Part shown: positions 20,585 to 29,221 of the stretch, in pieces
Numbering within the stretch: the first letter of the stretch is position 1
Layout: each line of letters opens with the position of its first letter
From: Beroe ovata
Taxonomy: Eukaryota; Ctenophora; Nuda; Beroida; Beroidae
Assembly: GCA_946803715.1 (NCBI GenBank)
Contig: CAMPET010000225.1
Coordinates: forward strand, 38,933 to 68,153
Reading direction: 5' to 3'
Length of the DNA: 29,221 nt
Made by a program: the position numbers and the translations under genes
The notes under the pieces: model-generated
Told to the model about the DNA's origin: nothing
The model's input: the letters and a program-made list of their open reading frames with translations, nothing else
The model's database searches: none

Positions 20585-23488
20585 TCAGTGAAACTGCCTC
20601 GCTGATGAGCTACCCTCAAACGATGTTCTGGATCTCTTATTGTCGCTACCCTCAGTATCTTTAGTCGACAACTTCACCGTGTTACCACAAATCTTCTTGT
20701 TGTTCATTACTATGGTCGCTGCTTCAGCAGACTCTTTTGAGCCGTAGTTAATGTAACCGTACGATGTACCCTGTACAGAGAATTGTGGTTCATAAATGGC
20801 TAAAAAGGAAATTTTTGTGGTAAAATTGGATAAATGTCCCTAGATATGTCCATATCTATGAAGTCAGAAGTGTGCTAGGTCTCGCCCGGAAAACGACTGA
20901 ACCCCTCAAAAAAGAATGGATACTAACTGGAACTGGTTTAACACTGATGAGGGACGCAAATCTGCAGAACACATCAACTAGAGCGTCCTCTGGGGGTAGA
21001 GTAGGGGTGCCCACAATGAACAGTTTCCCGCGCACCACGGTGTCTGAACCAGCGAGTGGGAGCTGTAGGGGAAGTGAGACGTCCGTGTACTGGCAACCTG
21101 GGGGAATGTCGGGTGGATGGGCAGAAACTCGGAGAACTTGAGACAAAGCTGCAAGCCCTGCAAGTGGGTGAGGGAATATGAAGGGGTTCTGAGAAAATTC
21201 GTGACTTCAATCATCCACGATAAAATCAAGCACCAATCTGATCTAATCAAATTAGATTAATTCGAGCCATTCGACGTTAATAACAGCAGCACAGCAGCCC
21301 ACTTTTAGTGGATAGTGCGCTGTTACTGAGACCACATCATTCCGTGTATGGTAAAATTCTTTGACGTCGCATAATATAGCGAGAGAGGGGGGCTCAGTTG
21401 GTTGGGATACAGCATTATTATGGGCATAGATGGGTACAATGGAGTTACGTTTCTATTGAAACAGTTGGGATGTAATTACAATCATTAGGGACGAGAAAAT
21501 CGGGTTCTGGGAAAATCACTTCGAAAAATCTCTTCGTCAAACACTTACTCGAACTATCGGCTTGGATATTGTATGTCGAGAAAGCACTTGCAGAGTTCCA
21601 GGAGCTGCCCACCTCCATACTGCCAGAACTCTGACGTGGAGTTTTTTAGAGAACTTCTAATTGCAAAAAACTCTCATTACCATCATCATCTCAATATTCT
21701 CAATGTATTCTCAATGTATCCTCTATCTATTGGTGTGAACATATCCGCTTTCTACCTTACGGTCCCGAGCATTGATTTTACTCTCAGCATACTTCACAAT
21801 GAGCTTGTGACCTGGTGGGTACTCCATCCCATTTAATTTCCTCTTTGCATAGCACGCCAGTTCAGGAGTCTGATAGTATGCATATGCAAATCCCCGAGAT
21901 TCACTGCTACCGCGGAAATACTTGAGCTCTAAACTCTGCAGTCCGGGGATCAGGTCAAACAAGCTGCGATTGGGTGAGGTGTTAATCGGAGCTGATTATG
22001 ACATATCTGTGTGTGTGTGGTTCATATCATGGTTATGTGATGTCATGAACTTGTTGACAAAGTTCTAGATTTTGTATTATTGTATGTTTTCTATCATTGT
22101 ATGTGTTTAGTTAAACAACAAATGGTGTCCTTGTCTTATAGTGCTTAATCCATTGTTCAAGATAACTATAGTGTACATTTGTACAGCCACCACTGTACAT
22201 GGTACACAGTCCTTGTCGAGTGTTACCTATACAGCTGTTCTTCAAATAAACTAGTGTGACAAACTATGTACAGTCTTTGTACAGCATCACTATCAGTCAT
22301 GTCAGTGAAACCTGTGTGTTTATGAGGGTCAGTATGGGAGGATATCTTGTGCCTTCATACTTAATTCCAATTTATGTTAGTCATTTGAAGCCTGAGTTTC
22401 AGTCAAAGGATAAGACATCCAGCTCAGAAAATGATGCAAAGACTCACTGATGCTTTCATGAGCAATGGGTTGTTCCTGATTCATCATAAATGGAGCATTG
22501 TATGAACTTCTAGGTTCTTCCATTTGCCTTGGATTCACATTGTCTCTGGCATCAAATCCAACCATTCCACCCACTCCACCCCCTCCCACACTGTTGTTAG
22601 GCCCACCTAGATGATCAACATGTCATGAATTCTAATCAAATTAACAAATTTCGAGTTCATTCAACAAATGACTGCATGTTTTTAATTACTCATATTTCTG
22701 TTTTCCCTGGGAATACGAGGTTCAGCAATCACAGCCTTGTAACTTGATGGACAATTTTCTAGAGCAAGAAATGCAGCTGACGGTTTAACATACTTCACAT
22801 AGGCACATCCCTGACAAAAGTTCAGTTAAAGAGACGTTCAACCTGAAGATTCGACCTGAACATGAAATTTACCTACCTTACTTTCACCAGTGCTCCTGTC
22901 AGTAATTATTTGGACATGATCAATAGTTCCATATTCTGCAAATGTTTCTTCTACTTCCTTACTAGTTGTTGACTTAGAAATAAGAATGAAAATACGGGAA
23001 CGTGGCTTTGCATCCCCTGTTATAGATCTGTTTTGACCTTTACTGTCTGCTAGTAGTACCTGATAATGTAAGAGATTAGAAAAGATTGAGGACAAGCTAG
23101 ACAATTCATATGGTTAAACAATATATGAGTAGGATTTCACCTTTATAGGCTTAGAATTGGAGCCAATTTTCTCCCCATGAAGCTTTTCCATAGCAATATG
23201 AGCATCTGAAGCTTTTTCATACTTTATATAACAAATCCCTTTCTTCTCTTGGGTGGTCCGGTTTCTTACCAGCCAAACATCTTGCAGCTGATGACAATAT
23301 CAAATATAAAAACAATGTTACAATTGTACAAAATGCAATATTTCTCAATGCTTGACAATACATACAGTTCCCCATTCTTCAAAGGCAGTTCGTATGTCTT
23401 CTTCATCAAGATCTTTAGGACAGATTACAAAAAGTCGAGAAAATGGTGGTGTATCATGATCAACCTTTGAATTTCTTTCATCAGACAT
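20585..23488 (-). CDS. RBM45: RNA-binding protein 45 (10 exons, four RRMs)
   Basis: RBM45 is a nuclear RNA-binding protein linked to splicing and neural development in vertebrates. Exons: 23366-23488, 23141-23287, 22877-23059, 22690-22810, 22448-22606, 22227-22311, 21756-21963, 21549-21630, 20928-21148, 20585-20770. All phases agree, giving 504 residues (human about 476). RRM1 has RLFVIC and KGICYIKY; RRM2 RIFILI and KGCAYVKY (built across a splice junction); RRM3 RLYIVC, EEQLYSLFDLIPGL and SRGFAYAYY; RRM4 KLFIVG, DVFCRF and SYGYINY. The C-terminal KRSRTS may be part of a nuclear localisation signal. Exon 6 (85 bp) was found by its match to the start of the human third RRM and is confirmed by phase on both sides. 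The exon 9 donor was chosen at GTTAGT (after 20928) because it restores the normal RRM4 length. Confidence 0.94.
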
Positions 23489-24065
23489 ATCAACCTTCAG
23501 AAATCACCATGTCATGGGGCATACATTGGAAACTTGGAATGGTACTGTTCTTATTCAGCTTAGGGAATTAAAATTTTCCTATGCTGAGACGTAGCCAGAG
23601 GGGATGCATGATGCAGATTATACATTGCATACACTGAGAAACCCCTTAGCATGTTGCATAGGGGTTTCAATATCAGCCAATTTTAGCATAGTCAGATAAA
23701 CAGGATACCCGGGTTTAGTGACGCAAGAGGGTATACAAAAATTTCTCAAGAGTGCAAGCAGTGTTTTTGTGAGATGAACCATGTTTTGAGAGATGAACCA
23801 TCCTGTGCAGCACAGGAGGGTCAAACAATGTTTTTTCAGGATAACCCTCATGTGCCATTACACTGGGAACTCATTGGTGATGATTCAGGGGTTCAATCAT
23901 AAAATCTTGACAGCAAATTGGATAGTATACTATACTGCGGTTGGGTACTTGGGACATTTTTCACATCAATGCAAGAATAAAAGAACATGGAAGCAAATTA
24001 GCAGAATATGAATCATTGGATGCCAGGGATGCCAGGAAGCTATGATCTTACTCAATACAATGCAA

Positions 24066-24090
24066 GAAGGCCGAAACTGTTTCGGCCTTC
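24066..24090. repeat. Perfect 11-bp hairpin
   Basis: GAAGGCCGAAA (24066-24076) pairs with TTTCGGCCTTC (24080-24090) across a CTG loop. No T-run follows, and a rho-independent terminator would not be meaningful in this genome. It abuts the dispersed repeat at 24091, so it may be a transposon end. Confidence 0.75.
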
Positions 24091-24146
24091 GATGAAGGCG
24101 CGCGCGCCGCGCGCAAGAAACAGTGGACAGATAACATCCGGCAATG
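24091..24146. repeat. Dispersed repeat, copy 2
   Basis: Second copy of the segment at 10302-10365, in the same orientation, again beginning GAT(G/A)AAGGCGCGCGCGCC and containing GCAAGAAACAGTGGACAG. Confidence 0.75.
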
Positions 24147-25123
24147 AAAAACTACTCCCACTATCTGTCACTATTTGCACCGCGCGTGCTAAATTACTAT
24201 TTATGCTATTGCGTGATGCCATTGGTTAGAACCCTAATAACATATGTGTACAGCGTAGCCTCGGTGGACAGATATTAGAACCGCGACCGAACAATGAACA
24301 TGAACATGAAATTATTTACTTAATGATGATCATGATTAGCTTAGCAATTATACACATAATATTGCGAAAAAAAGTTGCCTGTTGAATAATGAATATGTTT
24401 GTATATCCTGAAACATGGAAATTGGGAATTGAAGTAGAACGTAATTATTATCAACTGATATGATTTATAGCAAATTGTTTGTTGGAGATGCTAGACAGCT
24501 GATGCAGTGATGCAATCCCCCATTCGAGAATAAGTTTACATGAGCAATGGTATCCTGACAGGGTGTATCATGGGGTTTAGTACTATCACTATTATTCCTG
24601 TATTCATTTAATTGATATGCCTGTGATTGCCTGTAATTCCAACATTATACCTTAGATAGAATGATATCTTAATCCTCATGGTATCTTAACTTAACTGGTA
24701 TCTTTAAACTTCTCAAAACTACATTAATGTCAATGAGAGGGTACAGAAAGAGCAAAAGCTCTCTTATATCAAATCTTGACCTCAACTTGATCAAATGTTA
24801 AATGAAATAGCTTTACATTTAGATATTTGTGTTAGTGCCTTTCAGCACTGGATAAGAGCACTTATTTGATTTATATATTCTTTGTATATGTTTGATGCGT
24901 CAATGTTGTTGGTTGATATATGTAACAGTGGTTATGTAATTTTTTCTATTTATTTTTATTCTTCTCTTAATCCTCACAGTCATACTCTTTTGTGTCGCTC
25001 TCCATTTATGTTTAAGGAACTGGAGAGTGCTGCTTTAAAGTTGTTTTTGCATATTATTCGCATTGTACAAGTTATCTACCATTTCAGGATGTATGATGCT
25101 TACTAGATATCACATGAGTTGTG

Positions 25124-26230
25124 ATGTGGATGGTAGCTGTCTTTGGAGTTACAGTTCTTATCAGTCTTCTCTTGTTATGTGTTGGTTGCAGGTCAGCATA
25201 TGTAATTTAAGTCATTATTTCAATACTTTTTCTTGCAATTGATGAGAAATGTTGTTTTACAGATTGGCAAGTTCAATATCATAGTATATACTTTAATCAG
25301 CATCCCATCCATTCATAATAACTGATCATTGTTACTTGAATCCTATTCATAGAGAGAAGAATAAGTCATCCGGTAATGGAGGTATAGAAATTCAGCCGAA
25401 TGGAGCTCCTGGTGCCTCTTCTGTGAGTTGAAAGCTTGATACACTTTTACTTAAAAACAAGCATTATATGCACATGATACCTATACATTATTCCATGTAC
25501 AATATTTTCAGGTCCAAGTACAAGGTGTTGATAACAAAACATTGGCAAGGGTAAGTTGAATATGTATCCTTTCACTTTTGGGTAGAACAAAATTATTATG
25601 AGTTGAAATTGTAAAGGCTACATTCTACAATCTGAAAAATCAATTAACACACCATGTTGTAATCATACAATCATGTCATGCTTGAGTTCCAATGATACCA
25701 AATTTGCTAAGTTAATGATAAACTATGCTATGCTTCCTATTCACCATGCTTTACTTATTGAATTAGAATGCAACTCCAATCACATCCAAGAAGTATATAT
25801 CATTCGGACAATGCACTTCAATATACTGTTATGATCAGAAACTTATTCCTCAATGTTATCAAAAAAAGGCTGAAAATCTGTTCAATTTCCTCTGAGAAGA
25901 AGGGGGGCCTATAATACTCACCTGTCACTCAAAGGGGAATTACGAACTCAAGAATAAGGGGCATAAGATACTGGGCTTAAAGGTAAAGCCAGTCATTGAC
26001 CAGGTTACACAAGTCTTGTGACGTTATATATAGGAGTCACATGTATGGTGAGATGGGCTCTGTAAAACAAGTCCTGTCAGTTCATGCATGGCACCCTTGG
26101 TGAAGCAATGAACTCCAAGTGCTTCTCTAAGTTGGAGTCCCTAACAGACAGATCAAACGGACAGAGTCAGTACATCCTGACGCCGATCCTCAGATTTCTA
26201 GAGCCGACTCCATACGTTCCCTCCTACTGA
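25124..26230 (+). CDS. Predicted small single-pass membrane protein (4 exons)
   Basis: Exons 25124-25191, 25353-25422, 25512-25550 and 26081-26230 have GT-AG sites (donors GTCAGC, GTGAGT, GTAAGT) and matching phases, giving 108 residues. Residues 1-22 are strongly hydrophobic (MWMVAVFGVTVLISLLLLCV onward), followed by a basic stop-transfer patch (CREKNK) and a polar tail. The last exon starts FMHGTLGEAMNSKCFSKLES and ends with EPTPYVPSY. It is more GC-rich than its surroundings and has coding-like codon choice. A stop codon lies three codons before the ATG, so either this is a true start or an upstream exon with an ectodomain is spliced in after it. In that case this would be the membrane and cytoplasmic part of a receptor. 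An alternative last exon, 25839-25895, also fits phase but has a poor acceptor. I do not recognise the family. Confidence 0.5.
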
Positions 26231-26495
26231 TGATACTGCAGAGCATGATCACATTCATCAGTGCTTCTCAAAGTTATGGTGATATGAATCTCCGGCTCCA
26301 AGAAGATATGTTACACCTCATGGGCAATACAGCTTGTTTTTATAGCGAGTTGCAGCAGACACGTTTATGCCTGGAAGATCATTCAAGCATCTTCATTTCA
26401 CACGTTTGGAGCAGACAGCGTTGCTTTGTGATTATATAATATTGTCTAGCTCCTTCTTGTACATGGATAAACCTGGCGTTATATAACAATGTAAA
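26231..26495. other. Presumed 3' UTR and spacer
   Basis: Follows the stop of the small membrane-protein gene. An open frame continues to 26439 but shows no recognisable features. No AATAAA seen. Confidence 0.4.
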
Positions 26496-26576
26496 TTAGA
26501 GATCTCGGCGTGATGCAACAGTGTGATTGAGAAATGCCGGCGTGATTTGTAGTAAGTGCCTTCTTGTGTTATTCAC

Positions 26577-26883
26577 GTGTCGGAAATATATTAGAAGTTC
26601 AACAGAAACTTCTTGGCCGGATTGAATCTTGTTACTCTTGAATGCAAGATTCCCAAGATTCAATGATGTCATTGTTGTCTCTATCTTGAAGTCAGCCACA
26701 TCATTTCCTTATTTTCAGAATATAATATTCAAATTCGTTTGTGGTTTGTGTTATACCTTTCCCTTGTTGACTCGTGCCTACGTCATAGTCATATTTAGTC
26801 CTCATAAAAAGCCGTTCGTTTTGAGACACAGCACATATTTCTGTACTTAGATTCTGTTTGACTTCACATCGCCCTTGATCCAA
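26577..26883 (-). CDS. Possible two-exon coding fragment, unknown
   Basis: Two minus-strand frames join in phase: an upstream exon ending at the donor G|GTATAAC (26757), and a second from 26707 to a possible donor at 26577 (CAC|GTGAAT) or to a stop at 26496. The joined product includes ICAVSQNERLFMRTKYDYDV, then GNDVADFKIETTMTSLNLGN and SGQEVSVELLIYF. This has the alternating hydrophobic pattern and Asn/Gly turns of an extracellular beta-sandwich domain. The acceptor before 26707 (AAATAAG) is weak, and I could not define the 5' boundary of the first exon. It may be an internal piece of a larger gene or a decayed gene. I do not recognise the family. Confidence 0.3.
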
Positions 26884-27843
26884 TCACCTTTGAATATAAT
26901 ACGTCAGTGAGACACGACGCGCCACTATAGTGCAAAAAGAAGTTGTCTAGTCTTGGTGCTTTGTTCATTTCAAATTCCATCCGTTACTAACTGTTTCCAT
27001 GTTATCCATTTGACATGACATATCCACTACTGTCAAATATACTTGCATGTCACTTCTGTCACGGAACGAGCCAGCTATGTGCTGCCACGCCCTATAGTTG
27101 CGTTATAAAATATATAGTCAAGCATGCAAATAGCTTGGATATCAGAATCACAGATCGCTTACAAGTTACAATAATATGTATTCCACCCCCCTTTTCGCTG
27201 GTATTTTATATGCGATTTAATTTAATGGATTTTAATTTCTCTGAAACTCTCCGCCCTCCCTCTCTCCCTCTCTCCCTGTCTCTCGAACAATGTTTCACTG
27301 TCGCATCTCCAGTCTCCAGCAGATCACTTTCGTCTAGACCTTCCTATCGGCTCGAGACAGTGTGTGTGTGATCAAGTGAACTTGTCAATTTCTATCATGG
27401 AGTATAATACTCTCTCTCCCTCTCCCTCTAATGGTTTTAATGCGTACACAGAGCACCCCCGTGGCTGGGTGGTAATAGTTGCACTAATTTGGATTTAATG
27501 CGCCTCATCATGAGATTCGGGCTCTGATGGTTCATCAGGAACTATTCACAGTGCTCTCTGTGTGTTTGAGATCGTGTATGCAGTTTGTTTTGAGGGAATT
27601 TGTATTTGCGTACGTTTTTAACACTCATTTTTTTTGGATTGTCGATCCCAATTTTATAGAGACAATACCTCGAAAATCATGAACTTTATCACCTCCTTCT
27701 TCTTCCTTCTTCTTTTTCTCTCGAAATCTCCGAAACAGACTACAGGGTTGACATGTCCGATGATATACTCCTATTTATAGCACATTTCCCTGCAAAAACA
27801 TTCTCCTGCGATGCAGTGATAGCGATATCATATTATTTATAGC

Positions 27844-27985
27844 TACTTACCCGGCATCAAAGGATATATCACGAATGATTTACTCCCAGTAATTGATTCA
27901 AAGATCCTGATTTGGCATCGATTCTCTCATTTACTAGATTTTACTCTCTAGACACACTTTTGTTGTGTCGGTGCTATTTTCTCCA
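27844..27985. repeat. Duplicated block, copy 1
   Basis: 142 bp repeated at 28040-28181 (offset 196) with only a few substitutions, about 97% identity by eye. Copy 1 ends exactly at the N at 27986. Confidence 0.92.
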
Positions 27986-27986
27986 N
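27986..27986. other. Single N: assembly join
   Basis: One undetermined base exactly at the end of the first duplicated block, suggesting an overlap that the assembler did not merge. Confidence 0.8.
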
Positions 27987-28039
27987 GCCCTCGACTGATA
28001 ATTCTGCCATCCACTCCTTAACCTCATGAATAAAGACTA

Positions 28040-28181
28040 TACTTACCCGGCATCAAAGGATATATCACGAATGATTTACTCCCAGTAATTGATTCACAGA
28101 TCCTGATTTGGCATCAAATCTCTCATTTACTAGATTTCACTCTCCAGACACACTTTTGTTGTGTCGGTGCTATTTTCTCCA
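28040..28181. repeat. Duplicated block, copy 2
   Basis: Second copy of 27844-27985, separated from the N by a 53-bp unique segment (27987-28039). Confidence 0.92.
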
Positions 28182-28223
28182 CAATAAATTTGTCATTCAT
28201 TCAGTAAATTTAGAGTGTTTTCG

Positions 28224-28466
28224 TTATATTTTCGTATCTGTCGCTCTTTGATGATCATTGCTGGCTGTCAGAATCTTGTCTCGTCCGTCCTCTGCGATCC
28301 TAACAGAGCTCCACCGTCGCCACTTCAATTCCTTGACCCGTGTGCTGTGCGTGAGTAGTCACTAATCAAATTATGTTCCTGATTAATTAGTCATTATCTC
28401 TTTCTCTCCATACTGGCCCCTGTAACATTCATACCATCCTTCTGCCGACTGTTTGTACGGCGTCAA
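28224..28466 (-). CDS. Possible 3'-terminal exons of an unknown gene
   Basis: Candidate exons are 28414-28466 (acceptor with a good pyrimidine tract ending TTTCTGTGCACAG; donor GTATGG) and 28224-28344 (acceptor CACGCACAG, ending in TAA). They join in phase to give LTPYKQSAEGWYECYRGH, then TRVKELKWRRWSSVRIAEDG and about 21 more residues. The segment is GC-richer than its surroundings. The plus strand of the second exon is also open with a good donor (GTGAGTAG at 28351), so strand is uncertain. I do not recognise a family; upstream exons were not found. Confidence 0.25.
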
Positions 28467-29154
28467 CTGTGCACAGAAACAAACACACNACACGAGAAGA
28501 CCATTGATTACGGTATGATGACACTCGTTCATAACAGGCTGGTGAACACTCAGCATTTGTAACCTCATTTGTAAAACTCTAGTACCTTCTCCCTCTCTCC
28601 CTCTCTCTCCCTCTCTCTTCACAACTTTAACACTGATACTGTTAAACATCAATCCTGTTTAACTGATAGTTTTAACACTCACTGTATAATGAAAAGGGAG
28701 ATTTTGCCTACTCTCTGTTTAGAAGACTTATCATGACGTGCGTTTAACATTTCGTATCGCGTCGTACGTTTTGCTGTCGCTGTTCTTTTTTCGTCACAAG
28801 CCACCCACGCCCTACTTGTCTTTTTTGTTTCGTGAGGAGTTATCTTGAGACGGCCCGAGATGATCACAGAATTTTTGAGTTATTGTTCATCATGTTCATT
28901 GTGTTATTGTTAGAGTAGCTCCCATTGATGTTTCTCATCGAACTTCTGGCATGTTTGTTGAGTGGCTTTCTGATATATTCAGTATCATGAGATAACAACA
29001 ATAAAAACGGTGGTGAGAAACTGATACTCATCACAACTTGATTCCAGAGTTTAACAAACCAGGATTTCAAACAGTCTTATTTTAGAATTCCATCATCGGT
29101 ATGTATCAGATAAGAAGTATCACAAGAAATCGGGTAATATTTCCGACGACTCCA
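28467..29154. other. AT-rich stretch without supported gene
   Basis: Holds an N at 28489 inside an ACAC run, a CT-rich simple repeat at about 28587-28620, and otherwise AT-rich DNA with no supported coding frame. Confidence 0.55.
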
Positions 29155-29186
29155 TCACATCACACACACAAAGAGACACAACCCCT

Positions 29187-29221
<35 letters not shown>
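29155..29221. repeat. CA microsatellite
   Basis: Interrupted then perfect (CA)n running to the window edge. Confidence 0.95.

Larger units (their letters stand above)
23489..25123. other. Intergenic, RBM45 promoter side to small membrane-protein gene
   Basis: 1.6 kb. Near RBM45 it should hold that gene's promoter. Structures seen are an inverted repeat at 23638-23668 (9-bp arms GAAACCCCT/AGGGGTTTC, 13-bp loop), a perfect hairpin at 24066-24090 and the dispersed repeat at 24091-24146. From 24250 to 25100 it is AT-rich with no credible coding frame. Confidence 0.6.
26884..28223. other. AT-rich non-coding stretch with repeats
   Basis: Contains CT-rich simple sequence (about 27255-27290 and 27408-27430), a CT-rich run at 27690-27722, and a duplicated block around the N at 27986. 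A TATAAAATATATAG box-like sequence lies at about 27103. No coding frame I can support. Confidence 0.6.

Noticed and set aside
24882-25106. 74-codon hydrophobic plus-strand frame upstream of the small membrane-protein gene
   Set aside because: AT-rich with Phe/Tyr/Ile bias expected of non-coding DNA; it ends before and in a different frame from the membrane exon.
26230-26439. 69-codon plus-strand frame after the small membrane-protein gene
   Set aside because: Begins in the stop region of that gene and shows no conserved-looking pattern; treated as 3' UTR.

Overview
The window is animal nuclear DNA. The genes are broken by short GT-AG introns, spaced by AT-rich DNA and microsatellites, and every protein I recognise is of animal or general eukaryotic type. 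The species cannot be named from the sequence. The compact introns and overall gene content suggest an invertebrate, possibly an early-branching one, but this is weak inference. Three single N bases (7761, 27986, 28489) mark assembly joins. Two of them are flanked by near-identical duplicated sequence, which points to unmerged haplotypes.

Left part (1-9600): the two subunits of the mitochondrial trifunctional protein of fatty-acid beta-oxidation lie head to head. HADHA (alpha) runs leftward from 4399 and leaves the window before its last exon. HADHB (beta) runs rightward from 5426 to 9585. A small gene resembling APC/C subunit 13 (ANAPC13) lies between them at 4702, so the divergent promoter is really the roughly 300 bp between HADHA and ANAPC13. 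A 144-bp MITE with 8-bp target duplications sits between ANAPC13 and HADHB. HADHB exons 4 (part) to 8 are present twice, joined at an N.

Middle part (9600-23500): after 1.6 kb of intergenic DNA with a GC-rich repeat patch, five genes follow, all on the minus strand. They are RAD21 (cohesin kleisin, 4 exons), a single-exon membrane-anchored DUF6940-like protein, a single-exon AGFG (ArfGAP with NPF motifs), a single-exon ANKZF1/Vms1 (ribosome quality control), and RBM45 (10 exons, four RRMs). I rebuilt all spliced models by hand; exon phases agree at every junction, and product lengths match the known families.

Right part (23500-29221): mostly AT-rich and gene-poor. It holds a plausible four-exon gene for a 108-residue single-pass membrane protein (25124-26230, +) that I cannot assign to a family. 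It also holds two weak minus-strand exon candidates (26577-26883 and 28224-28466), a duplicated block around the N at 27986, and a terminal CA microsatellite.

Nothing looks like a virus, CRISPR array, rRNA or tRNA. The features most worth a second look are the trifunctional-protein/ANAPC13 arrangement, the haplotype-type duplications, the TP-rich insertion in RAD21, the block of intronless genes, the membrane-anchored DUF6940 protein and the unassigned small membrane protein.
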